From Haloferula luteola (GTDB lineage: Bacteria > Verrucomicrobiota > Verrucomicrobiia > Verrucomicrobiales > Akkermansiaceae), in assembly GCF_014201715.1 (NCBI RefSeq), contig NZ_JACHFD010000010.1, forward strand, positions 124,001 to 188,000: a stretch of 64,000 nucleotides of DNA. The letters are read 5' to 3'. Position 1 is the stretch's first letter; every line of letters begins with the position of its first letter. The position numbers and the translations under genes are program-made. Below are positions 22,630 through 32,217 of the stretch, in pieces. The notes under the pieces were generated by a model. It saw nothing but the letters and a program-made list of their open reading frames with translations. It did no database searches and had not been told where the DNA came from.

Positions 22630-23979
22630 GTGGCCGATCTTTTCTTCAATGCCCCCGAGCCTGGAAATGCTCCCGATTCAGCGACCGACGGGCCCCTCGC
22701 CGCTCGGATGCGGCCGCAGTCGGTGAACGAGATCGCCGGCCAACACCACATTCTGGCGGAAGGGAAACTCCTGCGTCGCGCCATCGAGTCGGATCGCTTC
22801 ACTTCGCTCATTTTCTACGGCCCTCCCGGCACCGGCAAAACCACCCTTGCCCACGTGATTGCCCGCACCACAGGCTCCCGCTTTGAGGCCCTGAATGGTG
22901 TCGAGTCGAACGTCGCAGAAATTCGCGCCAAGATCGACCAAGCCCGGACGTTCAGGGATCTGCGTGGCCAAACAACGATTCTCTTCATCGACGAGATTCA
23001 CCGTTTCAACAAAGCGCAGCAGGATGTGCTGCTGCCGCATATCGAGCGCGGCACGGTGCGATTCATCGGCGCCACCACCCACAATCCCTACTTCTACGTC
23101 AATTCTCCGCTGGTTTCCCGGTCGCAGATCTTCCAGCTCGAAGCGGTCGCGACCAACGACCTGATCCCGGTCCTCGAAAGAGCTCTGACGGATCCCCAAC
23201 GCGGGCTGGGTCACCTCTCTTTGCGCTGCGAAGCGGGTGCCCTGCGTCATTTGGCTGAAATGTCCGATGGCGACGTGCGCAAGGCGCTGACGGCGCTTGA
23301 ACTCGCGGTGTTGACGACCCCACCTGACGACGATGGCGTCATTCACCTCGACCTCGCCGTCGCCGAGGAGAGCATTCAGCGCAAAGCGATCGCCTACGAT
23401 GCCGATGGGGATGCCCACTATGACACCGCCTCTGCGTTCATCAAATCGATCCGCGGATCCGATCCCGACGCGGCACTCTATTGGCTCGCCAAGATGCTCC
23501 ACGCCGGTGAGGACCCACGTTTCATCGCCCGCAGACTGGTGATTTCGGCCAGTGAGGACATTGGCTTGGCCGACTCCAATGCCTTGCGCGTCGCCGTTGC
23601 CGCCCAGCAGGCATTTGAGTTCGTCGGACTCCCCGAGGGCCGCATCCCGCTCGCGCATGCCACGGTCTATTTGGCGACGGCGCCGAAGTCGAACAGCGCT
23701 TACGCCGCCCTCGGAGCAGCCATTCAGGATGTGGAAAAAGGCCGCACCCTAGCCGTTCCTGAGCACTTGCGGACCCAGACGCGCAAGAAGCTCGCCTCCG
23801 CGAGTGGCACCGAGGACGAGAAACTTCAGTACCACTACGCCCACGACTACGAAGGCGGCTACGTCCCGCAGGCGTATCTGCCGGAAGGACGCCGATACTA
23901 CTCCCCCACCGAAAACGGCCTTGAGAAAAGGATCAAGGAGCGCCTGGACTACTGGCGCAGCCAGATGGGGACTGGCTGA
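22630..23979 (+). CDS. rarA: replication-associated recombination protein A (AAA+ ATPase)
   Basis: The 449-residue protein belongs to the RarA/MgsA/WRNIP1 family, which acts at stalled replication forks. It has Walker A GPPGTGKTT (64-72), Walker B FIDEIHRFNKAQQD, sensor GATTHNPYF and arginine finger region, and the C-terminal tetramerisation domain ending with YVPQAYLPEG and YYSP. The start is a GTG at 22630. It converges on the cyclodeaminase-like gene with a 14-base gap. Confidence 0.96.
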   Translation: MADLFFNAPEPGNAPDSATDGPLAARMRPQSVNEIAGQHHILAEGKLLRRAIESDRFTSLIFYGPPGTGKTTLAHVIARTTGSRFEALNGVESNVAEIRAKIDQARTFRDLRGQTTILFIDEIHRFNKAQQDVLLPHIERGTVRFIGATTHNPYFYVNSPLVSRSQIFQLEAVATNDLIPVLERALTDPQRGLGHLSLRCEAGALRHLAEMSDGDVRKALTALELAVLTTPPDDDGVIHLDLAVAEESIQRKAIAYDADGDAHYDTASAFIKSIRGSDPDAALYWLAKMLHAGEDPRFIARRLVISASEDIGLADSNALRVAVAAQQAFEFVGLPEGRIPLAHATVYLATAPKSNSAYAALGAAIQDVEKGRTLAVPEHLRTQTRKKLASASGTEDEKLQYHYAHDYEGGYVPQAYLPEGRRYYSPTENGLEKRIKERLDYWRSQMGTG

Positions 23980-23993
23980 GGGCGAAGGGGTCT

Positions 23994-24929
23994 TCAGCCT
24001 GCTCGGTGAACCGCCAATGCCCCGCAAAGATCGCCGAGCGCGCAACCGACCGATTTGAAGAGAGTGATCTCCTCATCGCTTTGCCGTCCTGGCGCGCGGC
24101 CTCGACACAATTCCGCCAGTTCTCCGATGACGAGGTCCTTGGAGAACGCCCCTTCCTGAATGGGCACGAGGATTTCCCCCGCCTCGCGGAAGCAATTGAT
24201 CCGGGTGTCGACGTAGACGCGCGACCGCGTGACCAATTCCGTATCGCACTCACGTTTGTCCGCGTGGTGATTGCCCAGGAAATCGGTATGGGTCCCCGGC
24301 TTCACCCAAGCTCCACGCACCAAAATCTCGCTGCTCCCCGTCGCGGAAACGATCACATCGGCTTCGCCGCAAGCGGTCGGAAGCTCGCTCGCCACTTGGA
24401 AATCGATTTCCGGAAATTCGGACTTCACCGTTTCCACGACCTCTTGGGCTTTCTCGGGTCGACGGCCCCAGACAGCGATTCTTTTCAAAGGGCGCACACT
24501 CGCATGGGCCCGGATCAAATAGGGCGCCAGACGCCCCGTTCCGAGCAACAGCAAGGACTCGGCATCCTTCCGCGCCAGCACATCGGCCGCCAGTGCGGAA
24601 ACGCCGGCAGTTCGCCAGTATGTCACGCTGGCCCCATCGACCAGAGCCAAAGGCACCCCGTGCCGACGGTCGAAAACCAGGATCTTGGAATACAGAGAGC
24701 GATAGGGTTCCGGATTCTCCGGGAAATAGGTGAAGGCTTTCAGCGCAATCACCTCGTCGTTCCACGAGGGCAGCATGGCAAACGCATCGTGATGCTCGGA
24801 GTTCGGATCGAGCTTCATGACCTGCCGGGCAGGCATGGTGAAGTCACCGGCAAATGCTTCGCGCAGCGAACCGATGAATGCCGGATAGCTCAGCGCAGCG
24901 TGGACGTGGTCTTCTTCGAAGATCTTCAT
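23994..24929 (-). CDS. ornithine cyclodeaminase/mu-crystallin family protein
   Basis: The 311-residue protein has the N-terminal substrate lobe (MPARQVMKLDP, LKAFTYFPENP, LALVDGASVTYWRTAGVSALAADVLAR). A Rossmann NAD-binding lobe with LLLLGTGRLAPYLIRA and VSATGSSEIL follows. The lysine/arginine substrate contacts resemble those of the family. The family includes ornithine cyclodeaminase, alanine dehydrogenase and ketimine reductases, so the substrate is unknown. It is 11 nt downstream of the MscS gene and may be the last gene of that operon. Confidence 0.9.
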   Translation of the reverse strand: MKIFEEDHVHAALSYPAFIGSLREAFAGDFTMPARQVMKLDPNSEHHDAFAMLPSWNDEVIALKAFTYFPENPEPYRSLYSKILVFDRRHGVPLALVDGASVTYWRTAGVSALAADVLARKDAESLLLLGTGRLAPYLIRAHASVRPLKRIAVWGRRPEKAQEVVETVKSEFPEIDFQVASELPTACGEADVIVSATGSSEILVRGAWVKPGTHTDFLGNHHADKRECDTELVTRSRVYVDTRINCFREAGEILVPIQEGAFSKDLVIGELAELCRGRAPGRQSDEEITLFKSVGCALGDLCGALAVHRAG

Positions 24930-24940
24930 GGATAAAAAAA

Positions 24941-25813
24941 CTACTCGGCCTCGGTTTTGAGAACCCCGCCCATGTCGACGGGGATTGCCTGCATCGCTTT
25001 CCCCGAGGCCAAAACCAAATGGGGAAAGGGAATCTCGATTCCTTCCCGATCAAACGCCTCCTTGATCTTCAGCGGGATCTCATTTTTGACCGTCAGGTAG
25101 TCCTCTTTCACTCCCCATGTCCCGAGCAAGAAGTTGAGCGAGGAGTCGCCGAAGCCGGTAAAGACCACCAGAGGCGCGGGCTCATCCAACACATGCGGAT
25201 GGTCCTCCGCCACCTTGCGCAGCACCTCCATCACCTTGGCGATGGATTCATCGTAGGCCACGCCAACCTCCGTATCCACCCGACGGATCGGGTAACGGGT
25301 GACCGTGGTGACGTTGGTTTTCACCAAGGTTTCATTGGGGATACGGACGGATCGATTGTCAAAGGTCCGCACCGTCAACGCCATCAGACCGATCTCTTCC
25401 ACAATTCCCGTAATGCCCGCGATCTCGACGACGTCTCCTTTTTCAAAAGGGCGCTCACCCACAATGAACAGGCCCGAAATCAAATTCGACAGCGAGGTCT
25501 GCGAGGCAAAACCGATCGCGACCCCTGCCACGCCGGCCGCGCCGAGCACTGCCGCGAGATTGAATCCGAACTGCTGAAGAATCGTGACGCACACAATGAT
25601 GAATCCGGCATAACGGAGGATGCGTGCCAGCAAGCGCCCGCCCTGATCGCCGAAGCGAGCTCTCAGAATGCGGGCCAGCACCCGCGATCCCAGGGCCACC
25701 AAAGGCAAACCCACCAGCGCAATGAACACGGCGCGCATCAGGTGCCCGGGAGTATCGCTCTCCATGAACGAAATCCAGAGGTCTTTGGGATCGAGCTTGG
25801 GAATCATGGTCAT
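24941..25813 (-). CDS. MscS-family mechanosensitive channel
   Basis: The 290-residue membrane protein has transmembrane segments at about 25-45, 65-85 and the pore helix VLGAAGVAGVAIGFASQTSLSNLISG (about 90-116). The MscS beta domain (RPFEKGDVVEIAGITGIVEEIGLMALTVRTFDNR...) and C-terminal alpha/beta domain follow. The pore glycine/alanine pattern is that of MscS. It relieves hypo-osmotic stress. The ATG overlaps the stop of the DUF432 gene as TGATG, so the two are translationally coupled. Confidence 0.94.
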   Translation of the reverse strand: MTMIPKLDPKDLWISFMESDTPGHLMRAVFIALVGLPLVALGSRVLARILRARFGDQGGRLLARILRYAGFIIVCVTILQQFGFNLAAVLGAAGVAGVAIGFASQTSLSNLISGLFIVGERPFEKGDVVEIAGITGIVEEIGLMALTVRTFDNRSVRIPNETLVKTNVTTVTRYPIRRVDTEVGVAYDESIAKVMEVLRKVAEDHPHVLDEPAPLVVFTGFGDSSLNFLLGTWGVKEDYLTVKNEIPLKIKEAFDREGIEIPFPHLVLASGKAMQAIPVDMGGVLKTEAE

Positions 25814-26604
25814 CAATCGTCCTGAAAAGTTCCGAGCACCGTGGAGAATGCCGCGCGCAGGAAACTGCGCCGAACGATGCCTCGACGCGCGGCGCTGAGC
25901 AGGCCCGCATCCGACGCATCCCCGTAGGGTTTCGCGGAAAACACCACCCCATTCAGTTCTTCGTCCGCTTCGGTGATGCGGATTCGGGCGTGATTCGACC
26001 ACAGCTTCGAGCCATGTAGAAAGATCGCCAGGTGATCGGTCTCAAAGAACAAGCGCTCAAAGGGCAGCGTTTTCTCCGATTGATTCGAGATCTCCACGGT
26101 CGTGGCGATGTCGAAGGCCTTCCACTCATCGGTCACATACCGGCGCCGCGCCTGTGTCCGTGAGGCATAGCAAAGCTGCCCCGCGGTCGGCAGCCCATGC
26201 CAACTGTTGGAGAGCCGGACGCTCGGCCACGATGACAGCACCCGACGGGTTCCCTCCAGATCGGCCGAGAGTTCAATGCGCGCAGGAATGCCGACATAGA
26301 ACAATGCTTTGGCTCGCGGCGACAGATGCAAGGGAGACCGTGGCCGCACAATCACCGGGCGGTCGGGGAAAACCGGTCGAAATGCGAGCTTGCGATCTTT
26401 GACCCCTCGATCCCAACGCTCCCATTCCAGATCCTCAGGGAGCCTTCCGGTCGACTTGATGCGCTGTCCTCGTTCTCCGTCCACGGTGGCGACCCGCCAC
26501 TCCTCCATGGTGGAATGCACCACCATGCAAAGATCTGCGAAATCGGCACACAGCCACTCGCCATCCTCGAGGGTGCGCTCGTGCCACGGAGACGGAAAAG
26601 ACAT
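25813..26604 (-). CDS. DUF432-like protein
   Basis: The 263-residue product from the ATG at 26604 (MSFPSPWHERTL...) resembles the DUF432 family: a beta-rich protein with PVVVRPRSPLHLSPRA-like and IPARIEL segments. It has no signal peptide. The MscS gene starts inside its stop codon, and in my recollection DUF432 genes often neighbour MscS channels, so a role in channel control is plausible but unproven. An upstream ATG at 26673 would add 23 residues; the chosen start gives the better N terminus. Confidence 0.7.
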   Translation of the reverse strand: MSFPSPWHERTLEDGEWLCADFADLCMVVHSTMEEWRVATVDGERGQRIKSTGRLPEDLEWERWDRGVKDRKLAFRPVFPDRPVIVRPRSPLHLSPRAKALFYVGIPARIELSADLEGTRRVLSSWPSVRLSNSWHGLPTAGQLCYASRTQARRRYVTDEWKAFDIATTVEISNQSEKTLPFERLFFETDHLAIFLHGSKLWSNHARIRITEADEELNGVVFSAKPYGDASDAGLLSAARRGIVRRSFLRAAFSTVLGTFQDD

Positions 26605-26764
26605 GCCCCGAATGTGCTCGCAAGGGCGCGACAGGCAAGGGCGGATGTCTTTTCCCATCCCCTTGCTATCCAACAGGAATGCCGCTGGAAGCCTGATAAA
26701 TCAAGGTTTCCAGCTTGTTCCACCGATCCAAAATGACTATCGCGGGTTCACCAAAGCCTCTCCC

Positions 26765-28483
26765 ATGTCCTCTGTTCGTTCTCTCCCCTCCTCTGCCTCC
26801 CTTGGGTCCCTGGCCGCCCTCATGATGGGCCTTTTCTCGCCCCTTGGTCAGGCAGCAACTCTTTCGGGAAAAGCCACCCGTGCAGACAATGGAAGTCCCC
26901 TCGCGGGGGTCTCCATCTACCTCTTAAGTTGGGTCGAAGAAGACGAAAGCTGGGATTTCACGTTCGCTCCCGTCACCTCCGACGCCCAAGGCGATTTCCG
27001 CCTCGAAGGAATTCCGGCAGGCGAATTTCGACTCGCGTTCATCCTCGAAGAAGATGCCGAATGGACACCCTGCTATTGGGGCGGTGGCCTTGATGATCAG
27101 AACTCCCTCCCTGTGATCGTCAGCGAAGGCTCCAGCGAGATCTCCGGCATCCACCAAGCACTGCAGCGCAGTCGGCTCGAATCCTATGCCATCTCCAAAG
27201 ATGACGGCAGCCACTTCCAGTTCTTCGGCAACGTCCTGGTTCCTTACCAACTTGAATCGAGTACGAACCTGCTCGATTGGAAACCTGTCGGGGATCCTGA
27301 GTTCCCTGGCGATGACGGCCGCATTTCCTGGGCACCTCCCGCCCTCGATTCCCCCACCCAGGCCTTCTGGCGAGTCGCTGGCCCGAAGAACCTGCAGCTC
27401 GCACCCGATCCTCATGTCGACGCCACCAGCTCCTACACCCGCTGGTCCCAGGACTACCGGTGGGAGAACCGCGACGAGGTTTGGTACCCCTACAGTTCGG
27501 GAGGAAACTTTCTGCATGCCTTTGGCTACGGTGATTTCAATGGCGATGGAGAACTCGACTACCTCGCCTTTCCTGGCACGGGGCTGTCGACCGAGGAAAC
27601 CCCTGGCATCCTCCGGCTTTCCATCGACACCGCCTCATCTGCCGATGGCGCTTCGATTTTCCACGATGGCATGCCCGGGAGCACGCATGCGCGAAAACTG
27701 CTGATTGGGGATCTCAATGGCGATGGCGTCGACGATGCCGTCATCATCGATCACGGATACGATGCCGATCCCTTCCCCGGAGCTCCGCTCAAGGTCTTGC
27801 TATCTGATGGTGAGGGAGGCATCTCGGTCGAAACCTATCCGGAGTGGACCGCCTTCCACCATGGGGGCTGCCTCGGCGACGTGGATGGTGATGGCGATCT
27901 CGACCTGTTCCTGGCCAATACCCCCTGGCAAGGCCTGCGCCATTTCATCGCGCTCAACGATGGGCAGGGACATTTCTCCATTTCGCGCCAAGTCGTCGGG
28001 TTGCCGTGGGACGAGAACATATGGACCAGCGAGTTTTTCGATCTCGATGGTGATGGTTACCTCGACCTCGCGTTTGGCGGCGATACCCAAGCTACCGGAG
28101 GCATCATCGCCTGGGGAAATCCGCGTGGCACCTATGGTGCGGAGCGCCTCATCCTCCCCTTCGCCGAAGACCTGGCCATCTACGACATGGACGCCGAAGA
28201 TCTGGATGGCGACGGCGATCGCGACCTGCTCGTCACCTTGGCGGATTCCCTCAACGATCGCGCCGAACTCCGCCTCTTCATCAACCATGGCCATCGTGAA
28301 TTCGTCGATGAAACCGAACAACGCTTCGCCTCCTCGAGCTACTCCGTCCACTGGATCGACTACCTCTTCGTCAGGGACCTCGATGGCGACGAAGATCTCG
28401 ACTTGGCCGCCGATGTGCGTGGGGCTCTGATCTATTGGGAGAATGAAGGCGATGGTCATTTTGGCACGTCCCAGACCTACTGA
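26765..28483 (+). CDS. secreted VCBS/FG-GAP repeat protein
   Basis: The 572-residue product has a signal peptide ending near SPLGQAA. Residues about 27-110 form a carboxypeptidase-regulatory-like beta domain (LSGKATRADNGSPLAGVSIYLL). The C-terminal half carries repeated calcium-binding DxDGDGxxD blades (DFNGDGELD, DLNGDGVDD, DVDGDGDLD, DLDGDGYLD, DLDGDGDRD, DLDGDEDLD) of a beta propeller. Such proteins are surface or extracellular adhesion or scaffold proteins. The start was set at the ATG preceding the signal peptide; the frame is open further upstream but runs opposite the DUF432 gene. Confidence 0.85.
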   Translation: MSSVRSLPSSASLGSLAALMMGLFSPLGQAATLSGKATRADNGSPLAGVSIYLLSWVEEDESWDFTFAPVTSDAQGDFRLEGIPAGEFRLAFILEEDAEWTPCYWGGGLDDQNSLPVIVSEGSSEISGIHQALQRSRLESYAISKDDGSHFQFFGNVLVPYQLESSTNLLDWKPVGDPEFPGDDGRISWAPPALDSPTQAFWRVAGPKNLQLAPDPHVDATSSYTRWSQDYRWENRDEVWYPYSSGGNFLHAFGYGDFNGDGELDYLAFPGTGLSTEETPGILRLSIDTASSADGASIFHDGMPGSTHARKLLIGDLNGDGVDDAVIIDHGYDADPFPGAPLKVLLSDGEGGISVETYPEWTAFHHGGCLGDVDGDGDLDLFLANTPWQGLRHFIALNDGQGHFSISRQVVGLPWDENIWTSEFFDLDGDGYLDLAFGGDTQATGGIIAWGNPRGTYGAERLILPFAEDLAIYDMDAEDLDGDGDRDLLVTLADSLNDRAELRLFINHGHREFVDETEQRFASSSYSVHWIDYLFVRDLDGDEDLDLAADVRGALIYWENEGDGHFGTSQTY

Positions 28484-28539
28484 GAGGTTTGCGCTCTGGA
28501 GGATTCCGGCATTTCATGGGCGGACATCTCCTCCAACCC

Positions 28540-29022
28540 ATGTTTGCCTTCATTCGACGGGTGGTTCAGCGCCCATGGAAGCGTCTCAAGGAAGTGCGTG
28601 ACACCCCGCACGCCATCGCCCTGGGATTGGCGACGGGTTTGTACATCGGCTTCCTGCCTCTTATCGGCCTCAAAACCCTTCTGGCACTTGGCCTCGCCTG
28701 GTTGCTGCGCGGCAACAAGATCGCGGCCGTGATCGGGGTGACTCTCCACGACCTCAGCCTTCCCCTTGCTCCCATTTTACTGCGACTCGAGTACGACCTT
28801 GGTCATCGCCTGACCTCCGCCCGCTTCGAAGTCCCCGCCCATCATCCAGCGCAGATGCTCTTCAATTGGCACGCCATGCTCACCACAGGAGGCCCCATTC
28901 TCCTCGGTTCTGCCCTGCTGGGTATTCCCTTCGCGGTGGTCACTTATGGACTCACCCTCCGCGCCTTACGATCCCGAACCGCCCCACCTCCCCCCCCAAA
29001 TGGCAGGGGCGAATCCGTTTGA
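28540..29022 (+). CDS. DUF2062 membrane protein
   Basis: The 160-residue product has the DUF2062 pattern: an N-terminal basic helix, TPHAIALGLATGLYIGFLPLIGLKTLLALGLAWLLR-type hydrophobic helices, NKIAAVIG, a long loop, and a last membrane segment (about 125-145). The family has no firmly assigned function but often accompanies envelope or lipid genes. The start could also be an in-frame ATG 24 bases upstream. A short Pro-rich tail closes it. Confidence 0.8.
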   Translation: MFAFIRRVVQRPWKRLKEVRDTPHAIALGLATGLYIGFLPLIGLKTLLALGLAWLLRGNKIAAVIGVTLHDLSLPLAPILLRLEYDLGHRLTSARFEVPAHHPAQMLFNWHAMLTTGGPILLGSALLGIPFAVVTYGLTLRALRSRTAPPPPPNGRGESV

Positions 29023-29057
29023 CTCTTCCCGTCAGCGACAGGTTTTTTCAGGTCTTC

Positions 29058-30188
29058 ATGATCTCTCGATTCCTGCTCCCCGCCCTGCTCGGCCTCGGTC
29101 TGACTTCGCTGACTACGGCGGCCGAAAAAATTCGCTCCCATGAGGAGGTTCTCAAGGTGCTGGAAAGGGTGAACGATCACTGGCAGGAAACTCATCCTGA
29201 TCACGGCAACGCTTTCTGGAATCGCGCCGTCTACCACGTGGGCAACATGGAAGCCTATGAGGTGACCCAAAATCCCGCCTACCGCAGCTTCTCCGAAGCC
29301 TGGGCCCGCAAAAACGATTGGCAGGGGGCGCGTTCCGAAAATCCCGCTGAGTGGCGCTACGACTACGGCGAAAATGACCGCCATGTCCTCTTTGGAGATT
29401 GGCAAGTGTGCTTTCAAGTCTACTTCGACCTCTACGGCCTCGAGCCCCAGGAAAACAAAATCAAGAGAGCCAAGGAGGTTTTCGCCTACCAGATCACCAC
29501 GGAACCTCGGGACTACATCTGGTGGTCCGACGGCCTGTTCATGATCATGCCCACCATGAGTGAGCTTTACCAAATCACTGGCGACCCAGCTTACCTCACC
29601 CACCTTCGCACCTACTTCGACTACGCTCGCGACCTGATGCTGGACGAAGACACCGGCTTATTTTTTCGCGATGCCAAATACGTCTATCCCAAGCACAAGT
29701 CCGCTCATGGCAAGAAAGACTTCTGGGCCCGGGGCAATGGCTGGGTCTTCGCCGCATTGCCGAAGGTGATCGATGACTTGCCTGCCGATCATCCCGACCG
29801 TCCCCACTATCTTGCCATCTACCAGGCGATGGCGAGCGCCCTCGCCAGCTCCCAGCAGGACGCAGGCTACTGGACCCGCAGTATCCTCGATCCTGACCAC
29901 GCTCCTGGCCCGGAAACCAGCGGCACGGCATTCTTCACTTACGGCTTCCTTTGGGGACTTCGTCACGGCGTCCTCGACGCTGCAACCTATGAGCCCGTCG
30001 CCATGAAAGCCTGGGATTTCCTCATGGAGACCTCCCTTCAGGAAAATGGTGCCGTCGGCTACATCCAGCCGATTGGCGAAAAGGCCATTCCTGGCCAAGT
30101 CGTCGATGCCGCCTCCACCGCCGACTTTGGTGTGGGCGCCTTCCTGATGGCTGCGGCCGAAATGGCCCGCTACGCCGAAGCCCACTGA
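29058..30188 (+). CDS. GH105 unsaturated rhamnogalacturonyl hydrolase, exported
   Basis: The 376-residue product has a signal peptide (to about residue 22) and the alpha/alpha-barrel of GH105 (YteR/YesR). The general acid Asp158 lies in YIWWSDGLFMIMPTM, and FWARGNGW and ETSGTAFFTYG form the conserved substrate site. The enzymes hydrate and release the unsaturated galacturonyl residue from oligosaccharides made by rhamnogalacturonan lyases. It is separated from the main pectin cluster by 13 kb; a second GH105 lies at 42126. Confidence 0.9.
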   Translation: MISRFLLPALLGLGLTSLTTAAEKIRSHEEVLKVLERVNDHWQETHPDHGNAFWNRAVYHVGNMEAYEVTQNPAYRSFSEAWARKNDWQGARSENPAEWRYDYGENDRHVLFGDWQVCFQVYFDLYGLEPQENKIKRAKEVFAYQITTEPRDYIWWSDGLFMIMPTMSELYQITGDPAYLTHLRTYFDYARDLMLDEDTGLFFRDAKYVYPKHKSAHGKKDFWARGNGWVFAALPKVIDDLPADHPDRPHYLAIYQAMASALASSQQDAGYWTRSILDPDHAPGPETSGTAFFTYGFLWGLRHGVLDAATYEPVAMKAWDFLMETSLQENGAVGYIQPIGEKAIPGQVVDAASTADFGVGAFLMAAAEMARYAEAH

Positions 30189-30252
30189 TGGCCGAACCCA
30201 CTCGGATCCGCTGCCCGATTGCCTTTCGGTACGCGATCCGCTTGGATGGGTC

Positions 30253-31275
30253 ATGCACGACCTTCACATCCACCTCGGCGGAGCGGTTCCCTCCGCCGTG
30301 CTGTGGGAAATCCTCTGCGACAATGGTCTGCGGACCCGCTACCACGACTTCACGACCTTCCACCAATCCCTGACCGCGAAGACTTCGGAGGTGAAGTCCC
30401 TCGACGATTTCCTTTCCCGATACTTTCGCGTCACCGAGGAGATTCAATCGTCTCCATCCGCGGCCAGCGTCTCGGCCTACCAAGTGGTGGCGAAAGCCCA
30501 TCGCCGTGCACAAGTCGATGGCTTGGAACTTCGCTTCAATCCCTACAAGCGTGTTCGCGGCGGATTGCACACGATGGATGCCATCATCCTGGCCGTCATT
30601 CAGGGTTTGGAACGCGCTTCGCTGCACTACGGCGTGACCACGGGCATTATTTTGTCTTTGGGCCGAGACCTCTCCATCGAGGCCAATTGGCAGATCATCG
30701 AGGCGGCCATCAAATGGCGTAGCCGAGGCGCCATCAATCGCGCCAATGGCGTCGTCGGGATCGACATGGCGGGCCCAGAATCCTCGGCTCTCGAACTGGA
30801 TGCCGACTGGATGAAAGAAATCGCGGCCATGATGAATCAGGCCCGCGCTGCCGGCCTAAAAATCACCTATCACGTGGGAGAAAGTGAAGGCACCGGCCCC
30901 GAGGGCATCCTTCGCGTCCTCGAAACCGTACGTCCTCACCGCATCGGACACGGCATCGAATTGCGGCGAGCCGAGGGGAGCCTGCGAGACGTCCTCCTGG
31001 CTCTCCTCTATCGAGATCAGGTCTGCCTGGAAATCTGTCCAACGGTCAATCGCGTGACTCAGGTGATTCCTGATTTCACCTGCCTCGGTTCATTCACTCA
31101 GGACCTCGCACGCAGGGACATCCCATTCTGCATCAATACCGACAACCCCTACCTCGTTCATACCAATCTCAAGAAAGAACACGAGCTGATTGCCGCAGAG
31201 TGGGAAGGCGACGCCGAACCGCTGCTCGCCCTCAGCCACGACTGTGCTTTGCGGCACCGCTTTATCTCCGAATAG
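30253..31275 (+). CDS. adenosine deaminase-like amidohydrolase
   Basis: The 340-residue product has the metal ligands and catalytic residues of the ADA family: H5 and H7 (DLHIHLGG), HVGE (His and catalytic Glu about residues 213-216), HRIGHGIEL, and NTDNP for the last Asp. It is cytoplasmic, with no signal peptide. The family deaminates adenosine or related bases such as adenine, or acts on other substrates, so the exact substrate is open. A purine permease lies at 39339 but is not linked. Confidence 0.9.
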   Translation: MHDLHIHLGGAVPSAVLWEILCDNGLRTRYHDFTTFHQSLTAKTSEVKSLDDFLSRYFRVTEEIQSSPSAASVSAYQVVAKAHRRAQVDGLELRFNPYKRVRGGLHTMDAIILAVIQGLERASLHYGVTTGIILSLGRDLSIEANWQIIEAAIKWRSRGAINRANGVVGIDMAGPESSALELDADWMKEIAAMMNQARAAGLKITYHVGESEGTGPEGILRVLETVRPHRIGHGIELRRAEGSLRDVLLALLYRDQVCLEICPTVNRVTQVIPDFTCLGSFTQDLARRDIPFCINTDNPYLVHTNLKKEHELIAAEWEGDAEPLLALSHDCALRHRFISE

Positions 31276-31281
31276 CTCCAC

Positions 31282-32103
31282 TCAATCGCCCCCACAGCCG
31301 CCTCCGCACCCACTGCCACAGCCGGAAGAGCCGCATCCCGACGAGCCACAGCCCGAGGAATCGTCCGACGCGTCCGAGCCGCACGAAGAACCACATCCCA
31401 TGAATGGCCATCCACCCCCGCCATCTTTGTCATTGCGCCGGCGCCTCCTTTTTCGGCGCTTCCCTTTCTTCTTCTTGGATTGGCTCACTTGAACCACGAT
31501 GCACAGAATGAAGACGATCACGATGACCCACCCCAAATCGGCGTGCAGGGTCGTCCCCATCGCTCCCATGCAGCTGGCCAAAACCACCGCCATCCCCGTG
31601 AGCCCGATCACTCCCAGCGCAAGACGCGCCTGACGGCGGGAAATCACCCAGTGCTCCGTCAAATCCACTCGACGCAGGGGTCGCCGACGAAAACGTTCAT
31701 CTACCGATGGCCATAGATCCGCCGGGGGCTCTTCGCAAAAATGGTGGCGATAGCTCTCCAAAGTCCGCTGATACCAGTCGGCGAACTTGTCATCTTCCTT
31801 GTCACCTCCGCGGGTCGGACCGTGGTGAAGCGGCCTCCCGAGAATTTCTCCACACATCTCATCCCAATAGGATCGGGTGTAGCACAAATGAAGATGCCAC
31901 ACTTCATCCACCTCCTCGGAGGGCGTCACCGGATGCCCGGCGCGCATCGCCAACCACACAAATCGTTTGTACTCGCGAATGGCCCTCTTCGCGAAAGGCC
32001 TCGACCACCCGGCATCCCGCGCCAATCGGGCACTGAACGGAAATGACGCATCCGCATCATCCATTTCAAAAGCTTCCAGCTGACCCTCCAATTCATCGAT
32101 CAT
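31282..32103 (-). CDS. membrane protein with GRDP-like domain and Cys/Gly-rich tail
   Basis: The 273-residue product has an N-terminal helical domain with EYKRFVWLA and EVDEVWHLHLCYTRSYW, resembling the glycine-rich-domain protein (DUF1399) family. Two membrane segments (about 163-181 and 190-208) follow, then a Lys/Arg block and a tail of about 40 residues rich in Gly, Ser and Cys (GCGSSGCGSSGCGSGCGGGCGG). The tail resembles that of TIGR04222-type membrane proteins. Its role is unknown; metal binding by the tail is only a guess. It converges on the deaminase gene with a 6-base gap. Confidence 0.65.
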   Translation of the reverse strand: MIDELEGQLEAFEMDDADASFPFSARLARDAGWSRPFAKRAIREYKRFVWLAMRAGHPVTPSEEVDEVWHLHLCYTRSYWDEMCGEILGRPLHHGPTRGGDKEDDKFADWYQRTLESYRHHFCEEPPADLWPSVDERFRRRPLRRVDLTEHWVISRRQARLALGVIGLTGMAVVLASCMGAMGTTLHADLGWVIVIVFILCIVVQVSQSKKKKGKRRKRRRRRNDKDGGGGWPFMGCGSSCGSDASDDSSGCGSSGCGSSGCGSGCGGGCGGD

Positions 32104-32217
32104 CGGTCACGCTTCTAACCATCTTTCTCCACCGAGTCTTCCGGAAAATGGCGAAACTGTTCCCGTCATTGTTCAACTTTTCCGAAAGACATCGGCTCCG
32201 TCATCGTATGGGCGTGG

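Noticed and set aside
27540-28400. Repeated GATGGCGATGG-like DNA as a non-coding repeat
   Set aside because: It is explained by the DxDGDG calcium-binding repeats of the VCBS protein.
31282-31420. Short repeated GC-rich codons as a CRISPR or minisatellite
   Set aside because: They encode the Gly/Cys tail of a protein and vary in spacing; there are no spacers or direct repeats of CRISPR type.
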